A DNA stretch of 64,000 bases from Protonemura montana (lineage: Eukaryota; Arthropoda; Insecta; Plecoptera; Nemouridae). Position 1 is the stretch's first letter. Every line of letters starts with the position of its first letter. The notes beneath the pieces are model-generated. The model was given only the letters and a program-made list of their open reading frames with translations. It was not told the DNA's origin and did no database searches. The stretch covers positions 21,518,418 to 21,582,417 of the forward strand of contig OX387605.1 of assembly GCA_947568835.1 (NCBI GenBank), read 5' to 3'. A program made the position numbers and the translations under genes. Of this stretch, positions 48,001 to 60,800 are shown one piece after another.

Positions 48001-51000
48001 TGTTATGAGCTCGTCCATTCTCTCGCCGTAATTTTATTATGCAGCGTTTATGGCCAGCCTAAATAAGTCTGTTCGCTACAATTACTTCTGAAAGGGTTAT
48101 TATGGCTTCCATCTCATGAAGAACGGCAAGCAGCTTCACTCGGTAGTTTCATCATCATTCATAAGAAACTTGAAATAATAAAGCGACGTAGAACCATTAA
48201 GGGAATAAAATTAAATAAGTGCTGGGAGAGTTTTATCTCGCTACGTGCGCTGAATTGATTTGTTCTTGAAGAAAAAGAAACGGCAAGTTTGAAAGCATTT
48301 TTTTTTTTTTTTTGGAAATGATTGTAGAACATCGATAAATTTGATGTAATGAAATGCCATTTAGCTTGGACCATGCCTATAACATCTCGATGAAAACATT
48401 GCATTCCGGACTGGGGCATGTTTTGCATAGAGGCTGGTTAAAACACCGGCTGCTATTGTCGTTTTTCACTAACCATTCCGCGAGCGCGATGGCAAAAATA
48501 ATGGATTTGGATCGAAAAAGTTTTCCGAATCGCTTGTGGAGCACGAGTGGGCATGACCAGTAGTGTGATTTGTTGCTGTATATATAGTAACAAAATTATG
48601 CGTGAAGTTATTGGAAAACAATCCCCTGAAATTGCATACCGATTTGCGTGCCAATTTTTTTTTAGCAAGTTTATAATGCCTCCTAAACTCTCTAACCTTT
48701 GGTGTTACACCGAAAATGTTGGGTTCAGAACTTCAGATGCACGGCTGTCGAAAGAATGCAGAGACTGGTACCCAAAAAAATGTTATATACTTCAAATTTT
48801 CGATAAGTATTTTCGTTGCCAACTTTCAAAACAGGTGTAGATGTGCGATGCAATTGTAGATTCAACTTAAGGTAGCCATGGAGATGCTGAATTCGCTGAC
48901 AGAGCTTCTAAAATCTGTTTTCTGATGTTACCGCTGTCATACCTTGGTTCTGCCAAGGATCAAGTCAATTCGATGATTCAAGTTACGATCCACGGGTTTA
49001 TCATTTTAATACCTGTACTAATGTATTATCTAAATTAATTACAAACAACCCCGTGAATCAATATGCTTCATACTACGATACCACCAACCTAGACAAACTA
49101 ATTCACAAGATGTTATTTTTGATTGAAAACTCAGCACAGCCTGTAGGATGTCAATAAAAAATAACCTTTCCACTGCCCATGTGAATTGCTGCTAAGTTGT
49201 AAAGAATCGAGTTGCGCATATCAATTCAAAATGCTCTGTAAGTAAGTAGGTTCTAAAACGCAATCGCGTTATCATATATTGAATTGCTCCTTAATTTTAA
49301 CCCTGTCTGTTTCAGCAGTTAATTGCGTAATAAACGTGGACCATTATTTTAAGTGTTCGCGGCATGCCCAATCAAAAGTTGCAGTCTTGTCACTCTTTTA
49401 CAGGGTTTTAGAATGAAATTCCTTGCACTTGTCTCGTCTTGTCTGGGATCCACGGGTACACTTTCAAAGATAAAAGAATGCCGCATTCTAACACCGTTCT
49501 TAAATACCAGACGGTCCAGATTTGCCCCCTCATAGAGATATTTTATGAGATATTGAAACCATCGGATATGAAAACGTTTGGTAGTACCTGAAGAATGCAT
49601 GTGCATTGGGCGCCCAGTAGGGGTAAATATGTCGCTATCATTGAATTATAACAGTAATTGTGATGTATGGTGCAGAAATGCATAGCTGTCTTGGCTATGC
49701 AGGTATTAATGTACTTGTTTCTGTTAATTTATAATAATATCCCCTCCCCCCGCCCAACCCGAATTATTCTCATAAGCACACCATTACTATAATTACCCAA
49801 ATATATATTATTGCACATTTTTGTTCAACCAGTTTCAGAATTAGCGACCATGCAACCAGCATTGGAATCGAATGGCAGCAGGCTGCTTATGACAACGGCA
49901 GGATGAGAGAGTTTCCCACGGGAAACTCTCTCATGACCGTTATAGCTGCACCGTAGCTAACAATGGAGTTAACTGAAATGTGTAGCTGGTGCAGCTGGTG
50001 CAGTTAACATAGCTAACAGCCGATTTGAAAAAAAACTCCCCGTGAATTTTTAGCGTTTATGCTGATCGAGAGCGTGCACGGACGTAATAAACCAAAAAAT
50101 AACAAAAATGTAAATATGTTTTTGATTTATATTTATGTTTATGTACATTGATTTGTGGCATATTACGTCCTGAGCGGGGAATCTCTGTTGAAGAGAGTGG
50201 CATGCCGAATCTGCACGTGCCAACTATTTGGGAAATATTCGAGGATTTGGACTGTAAGCCACGTGTCGAAAGTCTGGTTTCTAACCTCACAATATACAGA
50301 TTTTATCAGTGTACAATATACAGCTTATATAGAGAATCATGTAATAAATTTTCCCTTCAGTATTGCATGTGTCCAGTATTGCATAAAATTCCTTTTTCAG
50401 CCGCTACCAGCATAATCCACCCCTAAGATAACAGACCTCGGCCACCTTCCAGATATTACCAGCCTAGTACACTGGTAAACGAAAACAGGTAGATTTTGAA
50501 TTTAAGTTGCATAACCGATTATCATTTTTCAAACTTACCGTGTGTTCTTCGAACGCAATTGCCGTTAAAACTTTGGTTCAAGGTCGACGCCACCAACTGT
50601 CTTTCCGATTGCTGTTGCTGCTGTTGCCCACTGCTGTTCCTCTTATTATTCACACACCGCGAACTGTTGATACTCAAATCAGTGGCCGTGTGAGAGTGCT
50701 TGGCCTGCACCGAGTTGGGGCAATCTAATCTTCCACCACTCTGTCCATCTCGCAGCCCCAGGATGGCGTCTATCGTGAACGATTTCGCGTTGTTGGGGCT
50801 CGGACTCCCACTCAACGTGCTGTCATTGTTGATCGGTGTCATTGACGGTTGTCGAAACGTGTTGTGGTTGTACATGAAGAGTGGAGGCGGTGATATGGAG
50901 TTAGATGTGGCCGTTGTGGCTGACGTTGGAGGTCTTGTAGACAAATATTGTTGATTGCGAAGGTCGAGGAAGTGGGAAAACGACGAGTAACCAAGCAAAG

Positions 51001-51013
51001 GATTTTGCATCAT
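45093..51013 (-). CDS. Not: Not/Noto-family homeobox transcription factor, three exons
   Basis: A sequence-specific DNA-binding protein of the ANTP-class Not family (vertebrate Not/Noto in notochord; fly CG18599). Exons on the minus strand: 51013-50539, 46768-46587, 45296-45093, giving 286 residues. The ATG at 51013 is the first after an in-frame TAA at 51076-51074. All junctions are GT-AG and the frame is kept: a GAC codon is rebuilt at the first, phase 0 at the second. The homeodomain is residues 176-235: [17 protein letters not shown] in helix 1, QQYMVGPER before helix 2, [15 protein letters not shown] in helix 3, with Q50 and N51 present. The second intron falls between homeodomain positions 44 and 45. 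FTIDAILG (79-86) is an eh1/Hep-like motif that in such factors recruits Groucho. Two Gln-rich runs are present (residues 130-135 and after the homeodomain), then an acidic Glu/Asp stretch near the end. Confidence 0.93.
45833..45858. repeat. (AAT)n microsatellite in Not intron 2
   Basis: About eight ATA/AAT repeats. Confidence 0.9.
46126..46641. repeat. Tandem array of about 105-bp units overlapping Not exon 2
   Basis: Four units in plus orientation start at about 46126, 46231, 46431 and 46540. Each begins TTGACCC.AAAGGTTGA, continues ACGTCATAGGAGGCGA and TTGTACTAACCTGTG, and ends with GTATAGTCTCTCTGGT. The unit at 46540-46641 contains the genuine end of exon 2 (46587 onward) with its donor. 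The others are degenerate copies in intron 2. The third unit is split by an (AAT)n microsatellite and about 100 bp of foreign sequence. Confidence 0.8.
46268..46294. repeat. (AAT)n microsatellite inside the tandem array
   Basis: Nine AAT repeats interrupting the third unit of the array. Confidence 0.9.
47280..47570. promoter_or_regulatory. Candidate enhancer in Not intron 1
   Basis: A dense cluster of TAAT/ATTA homeodomain cores (CAATTATTG, TTTAATTTAG, CAATTAATAATAATC, TCTAATTATC). A T-box half-site TCACACCT lies at 47491-47498 and ACAAAGG, a Tcf-type core, near 47395. Base composition alone gives some such hits, so this is a suggestion only. Confidence 0.25.
49894..49941. repeat. Hairpin with perfect 15-bp stem in Not intron 1
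   Basis: ATGAGAGAGTTTCCC at 49903-49917 is followed by AC and its exact complement at 49920-49934. AACGG (49894) and CCGTT (49937) extend the pairing after a short mismatch. Confidence 0.9.
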
Positions 51014-51076
51014 TGTTACGTTCTTTTCAAATGTCTGTCGTAAGAGAGAAATTAAGAGAAGCTTTTCAGCTGATTA

Positions 51077-51760
51077 ACTGAATCCAAGTTAATTATAGAG
51101 TGATGTAGTCACTAAACGTCAAATGTCACACATTTCAAACTTTTCTCGTCTCTGTCACAAGTAAAAAACAACTAAAACTCGCCACACGTTCGAAACGGAT
51201 CAAAACTCTTAGATCACTCGGCAGTAAACAGTTAAGTTGGTATGTACTAATTAAGACCGTGATTCAACTTCTTCGGCAGAGACCGCCTGTAACTTTTCAA
51301 ACTCCCTCTTGGCGGCAACCCCACGTCCTCTCGTTCTAAGCGGTCGCTGGTCAATGAAGACCGCAGCGTCCACAGGCAGCCGCCAACTCTGATGGACATA
51401 CACCTGAGTCTATCTCTTCGCCTGGCTCCTGATTGGTCACCGGTACGCTACTCACACCTCGCGCCCACCTACACAACCTTAATTACCCGCTGGCGACTGT
51501 ACCCACGGGATCGAGACCCACGGGGTTGAAAGCAGCACTAGGTTTTCCACCGTTCTGATCAACTATAGCGCGGGTAGCTCTCATCCCCCTTCGGAAAGCT
51601 AATCTCACTCACCGTGGATTCCAGCTTCTGAAAATCAATCCGCAACGCCGATTGGCTGGCCGCGGCTGGCGGCTAGACGGGGATTGGTCCTCTGAGGATC
51701 ATTATAACGAAACGTGGGTCGGAAGGGAGTCGAGGCGGGCCCAGCTCGCCAGATCCAAAC
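51077..51760 (-). promoter_or_regulatory. Likely promoter region of the Not gene
   Basis: The 700 bases before the first Not exon are clearly richer in G+C and CpG than the surroundings, especially 51240-51740, as is common at developmental gene promoters. No TATA box is obvious at a sensible distance and the transcription start cannot be fixed. Confidence 0.4.
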
Positions 51761-54700
51761 AGATGAAATCGTCAAGAGAATAATATGGAAATATTGACTC
51801 AGATATTTTAGTCACGCCCAAAAAAAAAGAATGTGATCTGATTAAAGACTTTGTAAACTTATTTGATTGGAACTCGATGGCTCTGAATGCGGGATTTTAA
51901 TTCCCAGCAAACCAACACTCAATCCAAGTAACTTGAAAGTGAACATTACTTAGATGGGAATTTCTATGCCTAAAACTGAGAATTTTCTTCAAGGCCACGC
52001 CACCTTTTAGAGCGGACTGGCAGCACATTTCCCGTGGGACTGCACAGCGAGTTTCCACGATTTTTGAACTCTCAAGTCTCCCGTTTTCTTGCATTGTATC
52101 CTGGGGGATAGTCTCTGCCTCAAAGAACACGGCCGAGACTTTGAGTGCGAATTCAAATTCCAAGATAAGCTCATAACTAATAATAAATCATTTTCGTCCA
52201 AAATTACGGTTTATTAGGAAATCGCTGCTTTAACGGGAATGAAAAAGAAATATACAAAAAAGATTTAATTCTCTATAAGCGCAAGAAGTCAAAGGAAAAT
52301 TGTTAATCATGCATACTACATTTAGCAATTACGCAACATGTATAAACGTAGCAAGCTGATAACGACAAAGTTATTATTGCTTCAGATGGCCAAAGTTAGT
52401 GGTTTCGACCCCTCGTTCAAAAGATATAATACACATTTTATCTCCCATAGCGCGAAGCACGGCGAGTCCGTTTGATTCAAGATGCCATCAATCTCTATCA
52501 TCTCATTTCGGTCTCTTTCAAAGCATTCCTGGCGCATGTAATTGGTAAACGCACATATGACTGATACTCGCAGGGTGCTCGTCGAGGGTGGGCTAGCAAT
52601 ATAACGACAATGACATGGGACGGGGTAACCACCATGTGCACAGGGTGGGGGGAGTGTGTTAGTCCATGAGTGGGGAGGGCTTCTACATGCAGTTTAATGT
52701 TAATAATGATCTAAGGTTGTCATCATACGCTTTTGTCAAGTGGCCCTCCAACCGCTTTGACAAATTCGGATCAAACATTTACGTTGCGCGAGAATGCATT
52801 GCTTTTTTATATGGCGATTGAAATTAAAATGTTGAAAGATTAATTATGTTTCATATTGGATTTATCATAACACCGGATGTCATGGGTTCACAACAGCACA
52901 AATTTAATCGGTACCATTCGGGAACATCATAGGAATATGTGAAGTGGTTTCATTTAAGGGAGGGCTTTTAAATCGGGTGTTCCATAAATACTTAAGTACA
53001 GTTTGAGTGATGAAAAATCGGTTTTTAATTTCATAAAGCGTACGTTGTTTTGGTACACAAGTAGATCAATTTTGTTCACGGTATCATGGTTGGATAATAA
53101 AAAATATGTGTTTATTGGGATTATAGTTTCCTAATTCCGACATTGTTTCCACGGGTGTGTCCGACATTGCAGTTCTATCTAAAATGAAACCTTTCTCTTC
53201 GCCATCAGTTCATTCTACTAAATCCTAATCATGGTGTTCATTTCGAATCACAAAGGTCTTGAAATAAGCATAGCGTTCATTGCTACGCAGGGTCGCTACT
53301 CCGAGCCCACCCTCTCTGGCATGTAATCGCAGCGATTTTTCATTAAATCTCATTATCTGCATTTGAATTCCCTGCTGTACTGACAGGGACGCTTGCCTGT
53401 TACTAGCACGGATCCTGTATGTTCCGAAGTCACGACTGTATCAAAGGTAGCCTGATTTAAGCCCGATAATGAAGTTGATCTCCAATGTTACAGATAGGTG
53501 TACCTATTTGTGAAGTATTCATTTTATAACGAACAAACGGATTACATGTCTGGCAGCCTCATCCGCATTAAGCGCATTAAATGACATCGGTTTTTGCACG
53601 ACATGTCCGTTTGTCCTTTGCAGTTGCTCTACGAGTTGAAGATGAAGAGTCATTATTGTCCGTCTGCAAATAATTGTTGGTGGTTTTTAAAACAATTACC
53701 AATTAGTGGACATTCTATACTGAACCGGAACCTGCAAAGGGTATGATCTCCTTACAACTATTTTTGTCAATGCTTTGTATTGATAAAAATGAAATTTATA
53801 AATATTATGTGATAGACTATGCAGGTACATTTATCTGTGGTGAGCTTACTATTCCTTCACTATGCGATGGTTTTTGTTTTAGCAAGGTACTTACATTTTT
53901 CAATTGAATTGAGATAAAAAAATATATAATTATTAATTGAGCCTATTAAACCCCGATCATTTTTGGTAACGGAACAAAAATTCAAAAGTGCAATTGGCAA
54001 TGATTGCTTGATTTTATTATTTGACATAGGAAGGTTTCCATTCCTCGTCAAAGAACGCATTGCGATCTCTTTTACCCTGAAATTGTAGATAATTCCTCTC
54101 ACAGTCATGGGTAAAAAATTGCTTCGCATCTTTGCCCTGATCCCATTTTTATACTTTGAAAAATGATACAGAAGGTTGCACAGAAAAAACGCATTGAAAC
54201 CCTTTGAATCAAACGCCAAACACCCTTCCCTACTATGAACCAAAATAGAGATACTTTTTGATTCTGTTTGCCCTGCTATAAAGAACGGTCCCACGCACAA
54301 ATGATATCCTTGCTGCCGGAAACGCGATGGAAAACAAGCGACGTGTATTCCAGCTTTGCTCGGAGTTTCCATCCCGCAGTTTCCTGATCGTGTCCAGTCG
54401 GGGGCACAAAGCAAAAGGGGCACCCAATCCCCTACTTCCCGTCGACCACGCTTGGCAGAGCGTTACGCTGCGACCAAGTAGCGTACCGCTTTAGCTCTGG
54501 TCACAAAGATCACGGGTCACCTGACACCTTTACGGAGACAAGATCGGATTTCTTTACAGGCATTGTGATGAATAACCAGTCGTTTGTGCTATATTTATTT
54601 TATATTTATTTATTTTCTGTAAATTATGTATGCAAGCAAACTTCAACGTGTCCTGGATTATTTTTGTGTTTTACACAGATTATAGACCAATGGTCTATCA

Positions 54701-57569
54701 TAACGTGTGCTTTTATAAACTGGCTTACACGTTTTTGTGTTTTAATGGTATGTATGCAAATTGTAAAAAAAGAAATAATATTAAATTAAAAATTATAAAC
54801 GCATTGTTTTCTCTCATTTCATTTCTTCTCATTTCTCTGGGTATAGAAGATATAAACTAATGGCTGCTCATGAGTAATTAAAATGCATTGTTCAGACACA
54901 GATATAAAATCAGATAAGTTATGATACCTGACTTGCCAAGTTTCAGCTCTGATGTCGAAACTCTGCAAATAAGAATGGATTTGGCTTCGTGCCCCTGTTT
55001 TCGGAATGGCCCAAGTGAGACCGGTGGTTACAGGAACAAACAAAAAAGCGAACACGTTAATTGCACGTCATTATTATTTTACCCTTTTGACCTGCAATCA
55101 AGGCGAGGCAAAATGAAAGCATTATTTTACAAACAGCACGTTGAAAAACAGAATTAGATGCAAGGTATCACCATATCCCAGACGACATGAACAAGAAAAT
55201 AACTATCTCTTAGCTGCCATTCTCTAGTTTCAAATTTCAACACCCAGTTTATGGTTTTCCTTGCAACATGTTAAGAGCGTCATTACTGAATCTTGATACG
55301 CGCGCTGGCCATTATGCAAGTTAAATGGCGTGACGATTGAAATCTAGCCGCTTACGAGAGAAGAAAATGATCTAATTTTTTTCACCAAGACATTGTCGGG
55401 TCGGGGTGTATAGTGTTTCGCGGGAAAGTATCAGAAGACATGGCTTATTGGCTTATTCTCATTGCTACAAATGCGTGCAGGTAATAAGATATTTAATTAA
55501 TCAGCTGGAAAATTATTATCCTCGATTAGTGCTTTCTTGTTCGATCCTGAATAAAGTCGCAGGAGATTTTTAACATCAGCTTCTTCATAAAGCGTTTTAT
55601 TTCCAGAGCTTAATTTAAGAGATCTGCAGTTTATAAAATGTGTATTTTACTAATGATGGAAATAATTGAATTAAATATGTTTGATTGTCAATCGATCGTT
55701 CACTTTAGGTTCTTGAAAGGAACCTTAAAAAAAACCAAAACCTTGAAGAAAACGGAGAAATTAACTATTGTTAAAGGACATAATTTCCATGTATAACGGT
55801 AATATATGTCTGGAAACCCTTAGCGCAGAAGCCCTTAGCGCAAATGATGCTCGTTCAATATAGTGTGTTGGCTTGCAAAAAAAAGCAACAGACATGAAGT
55901 TATCGCCTCGGTAAGTACTTAGCTTTTCGGCTTCTTCGACACATGTTAAAAGAAGACAAAAATCACAAGTCCGTATGACACATATAACACAGTTGATTGA
56001 CGACTCTTTGAAAGCGGCGATTGCGTTACAGACAAAGGGTTAAATTTTAAGTGAATTTACTCCATGCTCTCCGATGTCTGTGTACCTGCAAGCGGGTATA
56101 ACGTTATTTCCGCTAAGAAGGTCCATTTGCGCTCAGTGGTCATCCTTTCATGCTTCGAATACATCCTGCCGCGGCATTTTTGTCCGCGTTCATTTTGCTG
56201 ACACATGCCAACTTGCTGACCAGGGGAGCTTTTTGGCCCAAAAATGCTTCAACGATTCAGGCAAAATCTTACAGGGGTTAATGGACCCCAGGTGTGGCCG
56301 AAAGGGCATTGACCATTATTTTTAGCGAACACAATGAAGCGACTTCCGACAAAGAAGTGACGTCTGTGATATCCGTGAGTAGCCGGGCACATCCGAGCAG
56401 CTACGTAAAAAATCGTGAGTACTTCGACGATCAATCTTTATTTTATTCTTAAATTATCCGCACTTATTTTATCAGGATCAACAAATATACTGGGCAAAAC
56501 GACCTCCCACATTTTACTATCGTAAAAATGACCTTTGCCTGATCAGTTTATGAGGGTAGCAATAGAATGCCACCCAAAACACACCAATCAAGTTCTCATA
56601 ATAATAAGAAATAAATCATGAAACGTGTTCCTTTTGTACTCCTATGACAGACCATGCTTTTGTGTCAGCCGCATACAGATCCACCCAATGGCGATTTCGA
56701 CCACTGTCAAATCAGGGGTCCTCCACATCAACCCGCCGAGAGACAAGCGTGGGAGAGAATTCTCCGGCGCACGGAAGTCAGTTTAGAAAAATAGTAAATA
56801 GAAGCTTATCGACTTCGTCCTAACTGTTTTATTGTCTTCGAGCAGTCCAGTCACTTAGAGTGGAAAAACCACAAGAGTTTGACCACTTGGACAATGAGGG
56901 GGCAAATATGGGTCTTCTGGTTTCTTCTGTTCATTACCAGCCTCTCGACAAGCATGGCATTCAACCCCCAGAAGGATTTATTGCAAGCTCCGAGGAGATT
57001 GAAGACCTCCACTAAGGTGTGACTAACACAAGGGAATGTACACAACAATACGATGTGTTTCTTAATTATTAAAACGACCCCTGAACGCTCTCGTGGTATT
57101 TCCACAAGCAAATAAGTACTGTGACTATTGTGTTCTTTCTGTCTCCAGATAAGTTAAATTCTCGACATTCTTTCAGATCGCTTTCGCATCTAAGCTAGCC
57201 TAGCCAATTTTTTGATATCAAATTTGTCACTTTTTTGGTTTTTGTAATATTAAGCTTAGGGTATTTCGGTGGTTTATTTTTTAAGTTTGTGAAGTTTGTG
57301 AATTGCTGTAAGTCAGTCGTTAGCGAAATGCGAAATGTATATGTATACAATAGCGAAATGTATACAATTCTTCCAGAGTAACGCTGATTCCCACAAGGAC
57401 TGGTCATCGACATTTTTTGGGGATTTCAAAATTATGTGCCAAATTACATGCTGAATTTCCATTTGTCTTACTGTGGAGGAGCAACTAAAGCTGCTTCCTC
57501 GAATGATTTTTATTTTGACACACTTAGACTATAGATTGTCGTAATATTACCAAAGTTTACCAACATTCC
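51761..57569. other. Intergenic, no recognisable gene
   Basis: AT-rich. The longest frame is 187 codons on the minus strand (53860-54423); it resembles nothing known. No repeat family with clear ends is seen. Confidence 0.4.
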
Positions 57570-57845
57570 GCCAGGTCAAGTAATGGATTGATGACCATGT
57601 CAGCCCTGTTCGGGAGAGATGATGTAGGGGTTGAAGTTTACAACATCTTCATTCGCTTCGCATATAATTACCTCTTGACAGGATGGCATTGTTAATGGAT
57701 TTGTGGAGGAAGCCTGTTGATTTTTGAGATCCATCCTTCGAATCGTCAGAGGTATATTTGCTCGTACCGGCACCGAATTTCCATTCCTCCCTTATACGCT
57801 AGGTTATCCTCATCACCATCCTCTCATAAATCGACGCTATACGAC
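57570..57845 (+). mobile_element. SINE of the 5S-related family, copy 4
   Basis: GGTCAAGTAATGGATTGATG followed by ACC is the end of the 5S-like head. It continues CTGTTCGGGAGAGATGATG, GACAGGATGGCATTG and GGATTTGTGGAGGAAGCCTG. A CCTCATCACCATCCTC tail resembles the ATC-rich tail of copy 1. Confidence 0.6.
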
Positions 57846-60800
57846 CAATGTCACGAGACTCATTATCTAAACAATGCATCTGCACAATCAATCAATTAAT
57901 TTAGATGGTTAATTCATAGTTTTGCCTTGGATCTTTTTCATATCAACACATGCATACAAGACCATGCATCTATACCTCTGTCCTCAGTATCTAAAGCAAG
58001 CTGCTTGCACCAGAGAACCCGCAGTATGGTGAGCCACGCCATTTAAATAAATACCTGAACTCCCACTACGACTTAATTTAATAACTTGAAATGTTGATGC
58101 CGCGGCTCCTGCTGACCTGTCAGAGCGGCCTTTTTGTTTTCGCTCCAGCTGACGTTGACTTTTGACGTGTAGTGGCCGAGTGGGCTGCAAGACATGCAAC
58201 AACCTGTGCCGGCACCCAGTATATAGAACGGCACCTATATCTCTGTTTATCCTTGTCGCTTGACTGAGAATTAATAAAGACCTCTTATGCCACTTGGAAA
58301 TCAGATCATATTTGATAGATTTTTTCTTCGGCATTATGAAGATATTTGAATGAAGTTGCACCAAGGCAACTTTAATAATTTGTCGTCGAGACAATTAGCA
58401 ACTGATGCGAGTCTGAACCGTTGAATAGAACGAAATGTTATATAATTGCAGAATAATGTAATCGTTTCTGAAAGAGGGTTTTGGTACGATTTGGATTTGT
58501 ACATGAAGGGAGGTAGGTACAGGTAAAATTTTCTTTGATTTAGCTATCGTCCTCGTTTTCGCCTCTTCATTATCCTTATGGAGGCCAAAGGCCAACTATT
58601 TTTCAAATTTCCAATATTTTATTGTTTGCTCGCTCTGATGTTAAAAAATGTATCGATTAACCGTTGGGATTATTTTGGTTTAAGACCTAGATTTCCACAC
58701 GCGGTTGAGCACGCAGTATTCCGAGCCAGGTCACCTTTCGGTATCTTGCGGCGTTCGAGCTCGAGGCTTTTTTCCAGCACCCATTAAAGACTAATCATAT
58801 TGCTCTGTGGTATCAACTAATGGAAGAAACACATATTGCAACCATACTTCATTACCGAAACCGGTAAGGCATCGGTTAGTTAGATTAGCGATTTGTAGCT
58901 AAAAAAAATAGCGATGTAATGCGTTCTGGGAGAAAATTTAAAACACTTCGTGTTGAAAAATAAACTCGAACAAATAGATGAATGTATTTAAAAACTGGAT
59001 AGAGACACTGCATCATACCCTTTACTGCACGCCCCTGGTATAATTTAAAATATGTTATATATATTATAATTTCTTGAAGCCTCAAAGATGGCTTCACGTC
59101 ACTCTTGCAATTTTACACGATACACCGCAGATCTGTCTGTTCATGCATCATCGCCGTTTTGCGTTTTGGTAATTTAAATATAGTATTCATTTCATAATAA
59201 AATTGGCGTTGAATTAATAAAGCCTCCTTTCTTCCGCCACCTGCAGACCTGTTCATGCGCACGTAATGTACACTTAATTGAAATGTCGTTCAATTTGTGG
59301 TTGATTAGCCGTCCATCCAGCGTTCTCCGCAAAGCTCTCGACTTGGCACGACGGCGCATGGCTTCCTACGCAAATGTCGCAATCCTTATTCATGGTCACC
59401 TTCCACATCAGTGTCAGGACGTTTTATTTTGACATCTCCATAAAGATCTAGCAGGTGGAAAAAATTTCAAGAAAATTTTTGTTTGATATTGATATGATGT
59501 TCATGATACATGTTGACTGTTTGCTTTGAAACCTCGACTTTATGGTAAAAAAAAATTAGATATCTGTGACCACTAGTTCCATCAAAACGCTCGTTAATTA
59601 TTATTGTCGGATACACATTGTTTTACAATTTGCTAATTTTCCAATAATTGAGGGGGGTAATTTCGAATTGCAATAACGTAAAGCAGTGAGCTGGACAGAT
59701 ATCCTTGTTCAGTTAGAGCATACTTGATGACTGTAAAGGATTTGATTACATTTTTAATTATCAATTTCGAATTGAAAAATAACATCTCAATACAATTATC
59801 TGTTTGAACTTTGAGCATCACGATGGACAACCAAATTTTAGCAAATTCTTTGAAAAGAAATATTTGAAATTCCTCTGCGGTGTTTTTCTATTGGGGCACC
59901 ACACTTTAACGCAAGGTATTATAATGATAACACTGAAATAGCAGATGGTTAATCTTGCGCATAAAGTAGCTATCCTACGTCAGTTCAGGGTGTTCTGAAA
60001 GGTAGCAATTTCAAATTTTGTTAAATGCATTAGTAAGGTCTGAAGTGTATTTTTACAATCGGCCAATATAACCAAGAGTTAATTGGCGATCTCTTTGAAA
60101 GGGAGCAGGTATCTCGAGCCAAACGAGGCTTGAAATCGAGTTATAAAAGAGTCGGGACTCGCGTCCATGTAACAGATACCCGAAGAGAAGTGTCCCGCCG
60201 AGATGCGCTTTCTTATTGAAATTATTCACTTACGGTTGAGCATATTTAAAGCCTCAAAACTTGTTTTCCATTGCTGTTATCGTGTCATGTGGAAGGTCGG
60301 CCGATGGATCCTTTTCAGCCCGCATAGCGTATAGGAGAAGATGTTTATCCATATGCGGCCGCGGCACTCATAATATAGCATACACACGAATTTATTTAAT
60401 GACTTTTCAATCTTAAAAATGTTACGCTCATCACTGAATTAGATTTTTTTGTTGGTTCCATTTTCATGAAGCAAGTCTGTCACGAGTGTTTAGGCAACAC
60501 GTGAAGAGGTTTCGTGAGGCAGTTGCGCTGGCAAGTTAATTGGTGTCACCCCAGGAGGCTATCTTGCCGCGTTTCACACAAAGTCATGGACCCTCAACAA
60601 CCACCGAGGGGCTGGACGAGGATAAATAAATTATAAATTCATTAAACGGCGGAGTGAACAAATTCGACCAGCTGAACTAAGGATCTACAAGAGCCTAGTA
60701 AGCATTTTACCGACACGACAGCTTACATTGGATTATTTGTGTACAAAAGCGGCTTGATTTCGGTATCGATAACAAAATTTTGTCAAACAAGTTTCATTTA

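Noticed and set aside
60142-60149. TATAAAAG that could be a core promoter
   Set aside because: No reading frame or exon follows; such hexamers are frequent in AT-rich DNA.
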